From Candidatus Falkowiibacteriota bacterium (lineage in GTDB: Bacteria; Patescibacteriota; Patescibacteriia; Patescibacteriales; GWC2-42-12), in NCBI GenBank assembly GCA_016208065.1, contig JACQYU010000023.1, forward strand, positions 1 to 17,063: a DNA stretch of 17,063 nucleotides. Reading direction: 5' to 3'. Of this stretch, positions 7,005-14,242 are shown piece after piece; positions within the stretch are counted from its first letter, which is position 1, and every line of letters starts with the position of its first letter. The notes below the pieces were generated by a model. The model saw only the letters and a program-made list of their open reading frames with translations. It did no database searches and was not told the origin of the DNA. The translations under genes were made by a program, and so were the position numbers.

Positions 7005-7622
7005 ATGGGATGGAAAGATTTTTATCAGGAGCAGGTAGAAAAATCCACTATGCAGGTTCGCGAAGTGCCAGTAACAAACATACGGATTTGGGGAATCCAA
7101 CCGCATGGAAATTTGGCTCGACCGGACGGAATGTTCTTTATCATCGCTGGCCTCACCATTTTTATGGGTGATCCGGAACAGCGCGAAGTGCCAAATTGGG
7201 ATCAGCCAATCATAAAAGAAATTGGTCGCGGTTGCGTCGGTCTTATTAAGGCCAAAGGGGAAGATAAGTTTCTTGTTCAATTCAAAGCCGAACCTGGTAA
7301 TATAACGCCTGGTAAAGTTCTCCCCAACTCCCCGCTGTCCGCTTCCGAGAGTAATCTCAAAGCGGCTCACGGCGGCAAGCGGCCTCCGTTCGCGGAATAT
7401 GCCGAAAACCCTGAGATTCAGTGGTATGCCATACCGCAGGACGGCGGAAAATATCTTGGCAAGGTCAATAAATATTCGATCATTGAAGTTGACCCCGCCA
7501 AAATCGCCGTGCCAGGCAATTGCCTTTGGGTAACTAAGCAGGATTGCCGGGAGATGCTCGGAGCAGGTCTTATTCCTGAACATTTACTTCAGGTTTTTGG
7601 CATAATGTATTTGATGTTTTAA
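7005..7622 (+). CDS. Single-module NDP-hexose 2,3-dehydratase-family protein
   Basis: The 205 residues match one repeat of the NDP-hexose 2,3-dehydratase family (EvaA/TylCVI type). Key points are the NWDQPII segment (W65, Q67), the signature FLVQFKAEPGN (89-99), SESN (114-117), AHGG (121-124), QDGGKYLGKVNKYSIIEVD (145-163) and a C-terminal WVTKQDCREML then LIPEHLLQVFGIM. Typical members have two tandem repeats and about 450 residues; this protein is one repeat long. The family removes water across C2-C3 of dTDP-4-keto-6-deoxyglucose, the RmlB product, on the way to 2-deoxysugars. Catalysis by a single module is unproven; it might dimerise or only bind. The gene has its own promoter, AGGAGG site and terminator. 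Its base composition looks richer in GC than its neighbours. Confidence 0.65.
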   Translation: MGWKDFYQEQVEKSTMQVREVPVTNIRIWGIQPHGNLARPDGMFFIIAGLTIFMGDPEQREVPNWDQPIIKEIGRGCVGLIKAKGEDKFLVQFKAEPGNITPGKVLPNSPLSASESNLKAAHGGKRPPFAEYAENPEIQWYAIPQDGGKYLGKVNKYSIIEVDPAKIAVPGNCLWVTKQDCREMLGAGLIPEHLLQVFGIMYLMF

Positions 7623-7629
7623 TTTTTAC

Positions 7630-7663
7630 CCCCGAAGCCAGAAATTGCTTCGGGGTGTTTTTT
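7630..7663 (+). terminator. Rho-independent terminator after the 2,3-dehydratase-like gene
   Basis: A perfect 9-bp stem CCCCGAAGC (7630-7638) / GCTTCGGGG (7647-7655) with an 8-base loop is followed by TG and six T residues. It starts 8 bases after the stop codon. Confidence 0.92.
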
Positions 7664-7685
7664 ATCCTTAATTGGCATTTATTAA

Positions 7686-7722
7686 TTGACATTTTTGTTT
7701 TAATATGTTTAGATAATATATT
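7686..7722 (+). promoter_or_regulatory. Probable promoter for the Nudix gene
   Basis: TTGACA (7686-7691) is followed after 17 bases by TTAGAT (7709-7714). An alternative pair is TTGTTT (7695-7700), 16 bases, TATATT (7717-7722). The exact -10 is ambiguous. A promoter is expected here because a strong terminator lies just upstream and the next ATG, at 7783, has a good GGAG site at 7769-7772. Confidence 0.5.
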
Positions 7723-7782
7723 GGACTTTTACATATACATAAATTTTAATGTTAGTAAAAATAAAAAAGGAGAAACCAAACA

Positions 7783-7980
7783 ATGGACGAGAAAAAAGGC
7801 GGTATTCAGCTGTTGGAAGACGAGCATTATAATCAACTTAACCCGTGGGGCAAGCCGGTTGTTAGCTGGAAAACCAATTCGCAAGGGCTTGGCGGATTGT
7901 ATAACCCGCGCGGTTATGCCATGCTCCGGGTCGTACTTACTAAACTTATGGACGGAATTATGCGTCCAATCTATCTATGA
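7783..7980 (+). pseudogene. Nudix hydrolase, 5' fragment before a frameshift
   Basis: The start is supported by AAAGGAG about 10 bases upstream of the ATG. The 65 residues include LNPWGKPVVSWKTN, LGGLYNPRGYAMLRVV and DGIMRPIY, then a premature TGA (7978-7980). The protein sequence continues in the +1 frame as DQPVIVENAGVYIIAQ. The frameshift coincides with a tandem CTATCTAT at 7971-7978. Removing one CTAT unit gives an unbroken MRPIYDQPVIVENAG reading. The full protein would run from 7783 to 8515, about 242 residues. Confidence 0.75.
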
Positions 7981-8515
7981 CCAGCCGGTTATTGTTGAAA
8001 ATGCCGGGGTTTATATTATCGCCCAGCTAGGCGATAGGGTTGGTTTAATGCAGAATTTCCGCATGGTCGGAGAGCGGTTGCTTCCAAAAGCCGGAGTTGA
8101 TTATATTAAACGGCTCAATAAGGAAAAATTGTGGAGGGAGCTGTTATCTAGGCTTGGCCGGTGGTGCTGGGAAGCGCCGGGCGGACTCGTGCAATTCAAA
8201 GAAGGTGACAATGATGATCTTGAGCCGCAAATTTTGCGCGCGGCTGGACGCGAAGCTCTTGAAGAAGCCGGTTTTACAATAGAAGACGCGCACATCGTTG
8301 GGCGAATAAATACGAATCCGGTTTTCTTCCTTCATTCCCAATACGTGGTGCACGCGAAGGTTGCTCTAAAAGGCAATGCTTGTCCTGACGATCTTGAAAT
8401 TATCGGAGATAGGCGGTTTTTTACCATGCAACAGCTTCGCGAACTTAACCGGATTGGAGAGTTTGACAGCGCCCCGACAATGGCGGCTTTGGCGCTCTGC
8501 GGATTTTCCTTATAA
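7972..8515 (+). pseudogene. Nudix hydrolase, 3' fragment carrying the Nudix box
   Basis: This frame contains the catalytic part of the enzyme: WCWEAPGGLVQF, an acidic insert (EGDNDDLEP), then ILRAAGREALEEAGFTI, which has an intact R-E-x2-E-E-x-G core, unlike the Nudix protein at 5251. Nudix hydrolases cleave nucleoside diphosphates linked to another group, including sugar nucleotides. The open frame extends upstream past 7783, but those codons are out-of-frame translation of the 5' half; family sequence begins at about 7972. An internal ATG at 8048 could start a shorter product that still includes the box. The position between rmlB and rmlD suggests a sugar-nucleotide substrate, by inference only. 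Confidence 0.78.
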
Positions 8516-8529
8516 AATTAAGTTATATC

Positions 8530-8569
8530 AGCTCCTGGCAATATTATTTTTGCCCGGAGCTATTTTTTT
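8530..8569 (+). terminator. Rho-independent terminator after the Nudix gene
   Basis: The stem is AGCTCC (8530-8535) / GGAGCT (8556-8561) plus, after one mismatch, GGCA (8537-8540) / TGCC (8551-8554), with a 10-base loop. It is followed by A and seven T residues. It begins 15 bases after the stop codon. Confidence 0.88.
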
Positions 8570-8614
8570 ACATTTTTCTTTGTTAATTTTAGCCGTTTTG
8601 ATGTTTTTAATTTA

Positions 8615-8646
8615 TTGACAAAACCCCATAAAATTTATATTATAAT
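8615..8646 (+). promoter_or_regulatory. Promoter for the rmlD-rmlA-glycosyltransferase run
   Basis: A consensus TTGACA (8615-8620) is followed after 17 bases by TATTAT (8638-8643). An overlapping perfect TATAAT (8641-8646) lies at the less usual spacing of 20. The expected start near 8650 leaves a leader of about 25 bases before the rmlD ATG at 8677. It lies just downstream of a terminator. Confidence 0.68.
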
Positions 8647-8676
8647 ATTAGCGTAAATTAAGATAAAAGATATATT

Positions 8677-9534
8677 ATGAAAACATTAATTTTAGGCGCT
8701 AAAGGAAATTTAGGCCAACAATTGGCTGAAGTTTTCGCGCTTGATAACGAGGTTATTGCCTGGGACAGGGGAGAGATTGATATTACCGACCGAGAATTGA
8801 TATTAAAAAAAATAGCTGATATTAAGCCGGAATTGGTGATTAACGCCGCGGCTTATAACGCGGTTGATAAGTGCGAATCAGACGACGCCGAATATGAATT
8901 GGCTAAAAAAGTCAATATTGACGGGCCGAAATTTTTAGCAGAAGCTTGCTTAAAAATCGGCGCCACGCTTATTCATTATTCAACCGATTATGTTTTTGAC
9001 GGCGAAAAAGAATCGGGCTACGAGGAAACCGACGAACCTAAGCCGATTAACCGCTACGGCAAGAGTAAATTCCATGGCGAGAAAAAGATTTTGGAATTAA
9101 GCGGCCAAGGGCTAAAATGGTATTTAATCAGGACTTCAAAATTATTCGGGCCTAAAGGCGAAAGCGAAATGGCCAAACCGAGTTTTTTTGACTTAATGCT
9201 TAAATTAAGCGGAGAAAAAGACGAGCTTAATCTTGTTGACGGCGAAAAAAGCTGTTTTACTTATACTCCGGATTTGGCGCGAGCGACTAAAAAATTAGTG
9301 GAAAGCAATAAAGGCTATGGCATTTATCATTTAACTAATAGCGGACCTTGCACTTGGTACGAGGGAGCCGTTGAATTATTCAAACTAAAAAATATTAGCA
9401 TTAAAATCAATCCCGTTGACAGCGATTATTTAAAGCGTCCGGCTAAGCGGCCGTCGAGTTCGGTTCTGTTAAACACGAAATTTGAACCATTGAGAAATTG
9501 GCGCGAGGCTCTAGCCGAGTATTTAAAAATATAA
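8677..9534 (+). CDS. rmlD: dTDP-4-dehydrorhamnose reductase
   Basis: RmlD reduces dTDP-4-keto-rhamnose to dTDP-rhamnose with NAD(P)H in the cytoplasm. It belongs to the short-chain dehydrogenase superfamily. The cofactor motif GAKGNLG is at 7-13, NAAAYNAVDKCE at 56-67 (typical N-A-A-A-Y-T-x-V-D-x-A-E), STDYVFDG at 102-109, and the catalytic Y127-x3-K131 sits in RYGKSKFHGE. RTSKLFGPKG (152-161) and RPAKRPSSSVLL (about 248-259) are further RmlD hallmarks. The length of 285 is normal and no break is seen. It is the first gene after a promoter and 12 bases upstream of the rmlA fusion. RmlC, which normally makes its substrate, is not in the window. Confidence 0.93.
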   Translation: MKTLILGAKGNLGQQLAEVFALDNEVIAWDRGEIDITDRELILKKIADIKPELVINAAAYNAVDKCESDDAEYELAKKVNIDGPKFLAEACLKIGATLIHYSTDYVFDGEKESGYEETDEPKPINRYGKSKFHGEKKILELSGQGLKWYLIRTSKLFGPKGESEMAKPSFFDLMLKLSGEKDELNLVDGEKSCFTYTPDLARATKKLVESNKGYGIYHLTNSGPCTWYEGAVELFKLKNISIKINPVDSDYLKRPAKRPSSSVLLNTKFEPLRNWREALAEYLKI

Positions 9535-9546
9535 AACATAAACAAT

Positions 9547-11352
9547 ATGGCCAAAAAAATCAAAGGAGTGATTTTAGCCGGCGGCAGCGGCACCCGCCTT
9601 TATCCAAACACAAAAGTAACTAATAAGCATCTTCTGCCGGTCTATAACCAGCCGATGATTTATTATCCGATTCAGACTTTATTAAAAGCCGGCATAACCG
9701 ATATTTTAATTTTGCCCGGGAAAGACAATGCCGGCGATTTTGCCAGGCTGCTTGGCTCGGGCAAAGAATTTAATGCCAATTTCAGCTTTAAGGTCCAGGA
9801 TCATGCCGGCGGCTTGGCTTATGCCGTAGGTTTGGCCGAGGATTTTGTCGGCGATGATAACTTCGTGGTTATTTTCGGCGATAATATTTTAGAAGACAAT
9901 ATTATAAAAGACGTGCAGGATTTTGAAGATGGCGCCGAAATATTTTTGAAGCAAGTTAGCGACCCGGAAAGGTTCGGTGTGGCCGAGCTGGATGGCAATA
10001 AAGTAGTCCATATTGAAGAAAAACCGGCTAAGCCGAAATCAAACTGGGCCGCGGTCGGAGTTTATATTTACGACAGCAAGGCTTTTGAATATATTAAAGA
10101 TATAAAGCCGTCAAGCCGGGGAGAGCTGGAAATAACAGACTTGAATAATGTTTATATCAAGCAGAAAAAAATGAAAGCCGGTTTTATTAAAGGCTTTTGG
10201 TTTGACGCCGGCACCCATGAAAGCCTGGTTGAAGCCGCTTATAAGCTTAAGGAATTGCAGCGGCCGATTGAAATTTTAAAATTTGAGCAAAAAAAATCGC
10301 CCGAAGTCGTGGTTGGCGGAATTTTATACGATTCTCCGGATGGGAAATACAGCACTTCAAAATATCTTCCTTATTTTTTGCCCAGCTTGAAAAAACAGGA
10401 TTACCGCAATATTAAAGTGCTATTCGTCGATAACAGCCCGAACGAAGATAATTTGAACAGGCGGTATATAAAAGATTATTTTCCCGAGGCTGAAATTATC
10501 CGGCCGGGCTTTAACAGCGGTTTTGGCAAGGCCAATAATTTAATGATAAAAAGGGCGATAGAGCTTAAGGCCGATTATTTTTTAGCTTCTAACGTTGATA
10601 TGCTTTACGAGAGCAATGTTATTGCCGAGCTGGTTAATGCTATTATAAAATCGCCGCAAAACGCTTCGGCCACCTGTAAAATAAAACAATGGAATTTTTC
10701 GGAAAAAGACCGCGATACCGGCGGTAGGACTAATTTTATTGATACGGTCGGCATAGATATAACGCGCGAGCACCGTTTTATTGACATCGGCCAGGGTGAA
10801 ATAGATTATGGGCAGTATGACGGAGAAAAAGAAATTTTCGGCCCGTCCGGCGCCGCGGCCATGTATAGCTTAGCCGCCCTGGAAGACGTGGCCTTTGTCA
10901 ACGAAGGCGGCAGAAAAGAATATTTTGATGAATTGATGTTTATGTATAAAGAGGACGTTGATTTGGCTTATCGGTTGCAGACCGCCGGCTATAAAAGCGT
11001 TTATACCTCTAGCGCGGTTATAAATCATGACCGCAGCGTTATAGCCAGAGGCAAAGGCATAATCGGGATTATTAAAGGTAGAATTGCCCGGCCGAAAAAA
11101 TACAAGGAATGGTCATGGCTTAACCATCATATAATTTTACAGAAGATGGTAGATAGCCATTATCCCAATGATGTTAAGCTTAAAACCATTTGGTATGAAA
11201 TAAAAAGCAATTTGTATGTTTTATTCTTCGAGCCTTTTATTGTTATGCAATGGTGGCAGTTGTTTAAGATAAGAAAGCAGATCAAGGCCCGCCGCGATCA
11301 GGTTAAAAAAAGGATAAAAATAAAATCGCACTTGGATAAGCTGATGGGATAA
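9547..11352 (+). CDS. rmlA: RmlA (glucose-1-phosphate thymidylyltransferase) fused to a GT2 glycosyltransferase
   Basis: Residues 1 to about 238 are a complete short-type RmlA, which makes dTDP-glucose from dTTP and glucose-1-phosphate. They include GGSGTRL (12-18), NKHLLPVYNQPMIYYPI (26-42), GDN (111-113), EEKP (157-160), PSSRGELEITDLN (188-200) and WFDAGTHESL (218-227). Residues about 254 to 601 are a GT2 domain of the rhamnosyltransferase type: VVVGGILYDS, FVDNSPNEDN (293-302), GFNSGFGKANN (321-331), the metal-site NVDM (349-352), and YKEDVDLAYR (467-476) carrying the catalytic base. A short linker (about 239-253) joins them without any Met start for the second part. A tail hydrophobic patch (about 555-572) may contact the membrane. 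The fusion may couple sugar activation to transfer, or come from loss of the gene border. Confidence 0.88.
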   Translation: MAKKIKGVILAGGSGTRLYPNTKVTNKHLLPVYNQPMIYYPIQTLLKAGITDILILPGKDNAGDFARLLGSGKEFNANFSFKVQDHAGGLAYAVGLAEDFVGDDNFVVIFGDNILEDNIIKDVQDFEDGAEIFLKQVSDPERFGVAELDGNKVVHIEEKPAKPKSNWAAVGVYIYDSKAFEYIKDIKPSSRGELEITDLNNVYIKQKKMKAGFIKGFWFDAGTHESLVEAAYKLKELQRPIEILKFEQKKSPEVVVGGILYDSPDGKYSTSKYLPYFLPSLKKQDYRNIKVLFVDNSPNEDNLNRRYIKDYFPEAEIIRPGFNSGFGKANNLMIKRAIELKADYFLASNVDMLYESNVIAELVNAIIKSPQNASATCKIKQWNFSEKDRDTGGRTNFIDTVGIDITREHRFIDIGQGEIDYGQYDGEKEIFGPSGAAAMYSLAALEDVAFVNEGGRKEYFDELMFMYKEDVDLAYRLQTAGYKSVYTSSAVINHDRSVIARGKGIIGIIKGRIARPKKYKEWSWLNHHIILQKMVDSHYPNDVKLKTIWYEIKSNLYVLFFEPFIVMQWWQLFKIRKQIKARRDQVKKRIKIKSHLDKLMG

Positions 11353-11381
11353 TACCGGTTTAAAAATAATTGTTTTATTTT

Positions 11382-12242
11382 ATGGATCTTTCCATTATTA
11401 CGGTTTCTTGGAACGTAAAAAAATTTGTTGCTGACAACATTAAATCGATTTTCGCCGACACGCGAAATATCGAGTTTGAAATATTGGTGGTTGATAACGA
11501 TTCTAAAGACGGTACAGCCGAGATGATTAAAAAAGATTTCCCCCGGGTGCGGTTGATCGCCAATAACTATAACGCCGGCTTTGCTAAGGCTAATAATCAA
11601 GCTATAAAAGAAGCTAAGGGGCGGTATTTACTGCTTCTTAATCCGGATATGAGGGTTTTACCGGGCACTTTGGAAAAAATGGTCAGATGGATGGATGAGC
11701 ACAACGACGTCGGAGTCGCCGGCTGCCGCCTTATTAAAGAAAACGGGGAAACCGTGCCTCATGTAAGGCGGTATCCGCGCCTTTTTGACCAGCTGGCAAT
11801 CGTTTTTAAATTGCCTCATTTATTTCCCGGGCTATTAAACGATTATTTAAAAAAAGATTTTGATTATTTAAAGGAGGCTGAAGTTGATTCCATCCGCGGA
11901 TCTTTTTTTATGATTAGGCGGGAAGTGGCGGAAAAAATCGGCGGCCTGGATGAACGTTATTTTGTTTGGTTTGAAGAAGTTGATTATTGCCGCCAGGTTA
12001 AAAACGCCGGCTGGAAAGTTATGTATACTCCGGCGGCTGATTGCGTTGATTATGTCGGCCAAAGTTTTAGCCTGATGAAAAGAGGGCAAAGCCAGAAATA
12101 TTTTAGCGATTCAATGCTTAAATATTTTAAAAAATGGCAGCCGGCTTGGCAGTATTGGATTTTAAAAATAGCTTGGCCGATTGGCAGATTTATAGCGGTT
12201 ATCGGCGAGAAGCTCAATTATAAAAATAAAGCGCGGACATAA
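11382..12242 (+). CDS. GT2 glycosyltransferase, rhamnosyltransferase-like (copy A)
   Basis: GT-A fold enzyme of the WbbL type, expected to transfer a deoxyhexose such as rhamnose to a surface glycan. From the ATG at 11382 there is SIITVSWN (4-11), ILVVDNDSKDGTAE (34-47), NAGFAKANNQAI (64-75), the metal-site LNPDM (86-90) and YFVWFEEVDYCRQV (193-206) with the acidic E198-E199-V-D201 catalytic region. The end carries KYFSDSMLKYFKKW and YWILKIAWPIG, which is an amphipathic, probably membrane-bound tail. I prefer ATG 11382 over TTG 11370, because family members begin M-D-L-S-I-I. It is 30 bases after the RmlA-GT2 fusion and is a paralogue of the gene at 14243. Confidence 0.9.
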   Translation: MDLSIITVSWNVKKFVADNIKSIFADTRNIEFEILVVDNDSKDGTAEMIKKDFPRVRLIANNYNAGFAKANNQAIKEAKGRYLLLLNPDMRVLPGTLEKMVRWMDEHNDVGVAGCRLIKENGETVPHVRRYPRLFDQLAIVFKLPHLFPGLLNDYLKKDFDYLKEAEVDSIRGSFFMIRREVAEKIGGLDERYFVWFEEVDYCRQVKNAGWKVMYTPAADCVDYVGQSFSLMKRGQSQKYFSDSMLKYFKKWQPAWQYWILKIAWPIGRFIAVIGEKLNYKNKART

Positions 12243-12250
12243 AATAATAT

Positions 12251-13315
12251 ATGGCTAAGAAAGTCGCGGTGATAATGATAAATTATAAAAAATATGCCGA
12301 TCGATTTTTGCAAGAATCGTACGACAGCTTATTGAAATTGAATTACCCGCGTTCCGACTATAAAATTTACGTGGTTGATAATCTTACTTCTTTAGAAACC
12401 CAAGCTAAAATAAAAGAGCTTGCTCCGGAAGCCGAGCTTGTTTTATCTGACGGCAATGGCTGGGGTTATGGCAATAATGCCGGCGCGGCCCAAGCGATTA
12501 AAGACGGTTTTGATGATTATTTTTATTTTGTCAACATGGATACGGTTTTTCACCCTGATAGCTTGATTGAAGCGGTTAAGGCGGCTCTTAGCGACCAGAA
12601 AATCGGCATTGTGCAATCAAAACTTTTGCTTCATCCGCCGGTCAACGGCAGGTATATGCTTAATTCAAAAGGCAACCGGCTGACTTATTTGGGATTTGCT
12701 TATTGCGCCGGCGATGGTAAAGAAGACGATGCCGGCGAAGAGATAACGGATATCGTAAGCGCTTCCGGCGCCGCCTTATTAATTACCAGAGAGGTTTTTT
12801 TAAAGATTGGCAAATGCGATGAAAGCTATTTTATGTATCATGACGACGTTGAATTAAGCTTTAAGGCTAAGCTCCTGGGCTTGCGCCTGGTTTTAGCGCC
12901 TAAATCAATAGTTTACCATAAGCATGAATTCAGCCGGTCAATCAGGCAGCTTTATTCAATAGAAAGAAACCGCTTTAAATTTTTATTTGAATTTTATAAA
13001 CTGCCGACTTTATTGGTTATTCTGCCGGCCTTTTTATTTATGGAGCTCGGCATGATGCCTTATGAAATTATCAATGGCTGGTTTTTAACTAAGCTAAAAG
13101 TTTACGGTTATTTTTTAAACCCGAAAAATTTAGCCGCTACGCTTAAGAAAAGGCGAGCAGTCCAAGCAACCAGGAAAATTTCGGATAAAGCCATGCTTAA
13201 TGGCATGGTTGGAATTATAGATTTTCAGCAGATTAATAATCCGGTTTTAAAATATGTTGCCAATCCGATTTTTAATTTTTATTGGCGAGCGGCTAAAAAA
13301 ATAATAATCTGGTAA
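12251..13315 (+). CDS. GT2 glycosyltransferase with C-terminal hydrophobic segment
   Basis: The N-terminal GT-A domain shows KVAVIMINYKKY (4-15), YKIYVVDN (37-44), GNGWGYGNNAGAAQAI (68-83), the metal-site VNMDT (94-98), a variable acceptor region, then ASGAALLITREVF (171-183) and YFMYHDDVELSFKAKLLG (193-210), where D198-D199 provide the acidic base. A hydrophobic stretch near 250-275 (LPTLLVILPAFLFMELGM) and a basic tail suggest membrane attachment. At 354 residues it is longer than its GT2 neighbours because of the tail. It starts 8 bases after the preceding stop and belongs to the same transcript. Sugar specificity cannot be read from sequence. Confidence 0.88.
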   Translation: MAKKVAVIMINYKKYADRFLQESYDSLLKLNYPRSDYKIYVVDNLTSLETQAKIKELAPEAELVLSDGNGWGYGNNAGAAQAIKDGFDDYFYFVNMDTVFHPDSLIEAVKAALSDQKIGIVQSKLLLHPPVNGRYMLNSKGNRLTYLGFAYCAGDGKEDDAGEEITDIVSASGAALLITREVFLKIGKCDESYFMYHDDVELSFKAKLLGLRLVLAPKSIVYHKHEFSRSIRQLYSIERNRFKFLFEFYKLPTLLVILPAFLFMELGMMPYEIINGWFLTKLKVYGYFLNPKNLAATLKKRRAVQATRKISDKAMLNGMVGIIDFQQINNPVLKYVANPIFNFYWRAAKKIIIW

Positions 13316-13319
13316 ATTT

Positions 13320-14150
13320 ATGCATGATATTAATATCGCGATCGTTAATTGGAAAATGAAAAACGAGATAGATAAATGCTTAACGACTTTATATGAAGAT
13401 AGCGCCGCTAGCGGGCTTAATATAATAATTCATATTGTTGATAATTCCGAAAATATTGACGGGATAAAAGAGCTGCTTAACGATAAATTTTTCGAAGTTA
13501 AATATATTAACCCCGGTGGTAATATCGGTTTTGCCAAAGCGCAAAATTTAGGGCTCGCGGCCGCCGAGGCTAAATATTATTTGTCTTTAAATCCGGACGT
13601 TGAATTTATCCATGGCGGAAGGGTTTTTAAGAAGTTGGTTAAATTTATGGAAGAAAATCCTTCAGCCGGAATTATCGGGCCCAAGCTTTTAAATTCTGAT
13701 AATTCCATCCAGGAATCATGCTATCGCTTCCCGTCGTTTTTTTCACAGATCGCCAGAAGGCTTAATTTGGATAAAAAATTAAAATTTTTTAAAAAGGAGG
13801 TTGATTATTATTTAATGCGCGATTTTGATCATAATTCAACGGCTATGGTTGATTGGCTGATGGGTTCATTTATGTTAGCGCGCCGCGAGCTGGTTGAAAA
13901 AATCGGTTTTTTTGATGATCGCTATTTCATGTATTTTGAGGATTGCGATTGGTGCCGGCGCGCTTGGCTAAGCGGCTATAAGGCTTATTATCTGCCCGAT
14001 ATCATAGTTAAGCATCTGCATAAGCGCGAATCCGCCGCCGGATCGCCTTTTATGGCGGCTTTAACTAATCCGATCGCCCGCATTCACCTGAAAAGCTGGC
14101 TGCAATATTTTTTAAAGTGGGGAGTAAAAAAAATCCATTACGGGCGTTAA
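13320..14150 (+). CDS. GT2 glycosyltransferase, rhamnosyltransferase-like
   Basis: INIAIVNWKMKNEIDKCL (4-21) is the first strand and helix, HIVDNSENIDG (38-48) the nucleotide-binding loop, GGNIGFAKAQNLGL (66-79) the following helix, LNPDV (90-94) the metal site, and DDRYFMYFEDCDWCRR (199-214) the acceptor and catalytic-base motif, with the E207-D208 pair intact. The tail ITxHxH-like IIVKHLHKRES and the final WLQYFLKWGVKK are typical of WbbL-like rhamnosyltransferases. The ATG overlaps the spacer only 4 bases after the preceding stop. About 90 bases without a gene follow. Confidence 0.9.
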   Translation: MHDINIAIVNWKMKNEIDKCLTTLYEDSAASGLNIIIHIVDNSENIDGIKELLNDKFFEVKYINPGGNIGFAKAQNLGLAAAEAKYYLSLNPDVEFIHGGRVFKKLVKFMEENPSAGIIGPKLLNSDNSIQESCYRFPSFFSQIARRLNLDKKLKFFKKEVDYYLMRDFDHNSTAMVDWLMGSFMLARRELVEKIGFFDDRYFMYFEDCDWCRRAWLSGYKAYYLPDIIVKHLHKRESAAGSPFMAALTNPIARIHLKSWLQYFLKWGVKKIHYGR

Positions 14151-14242
14151 ATGATTTTTGCCTAGCCATCAAAAAAAGTCTTTTAATTTTTTTTGCTTGA
14201 TGTTTGCGGCGGTTTATTTTTAATTGGAATGCGCGAAATAAT

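Noticed and set aside
6966..7583. Long antisense frame (205 residues) opposite the 2,3-dehydratase-like gene
   Set aside because: The plus-strand protein has family motifs, promoter, Shine-Dalgarno site and terminator. The antisense product has no recognisable motif and would start within the coding region.
1467..7980. UGA reassigned to glycine, as in some small-genome lineages
   Set aside because: True gene ends use TGA at 1467 and 6830, and reading through the TGA at 7978 does not restore the Nudix frame.
7971..7982. Programmed +1 frameshift like that of release factor 2
   Set aside because: CTA-TGA-C is similar, but there is no Shine-Dalgarno-like stimulator just upstream, and a simple CTAT duplication explains the shift better.
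14151..14242. Possible terminator or promoter between two GT2 genes
   Set aside because: CATCAA and TTGATG can pair around A/T runs, but the stem is weak and bulged and no good -35/-10 pair is visible.
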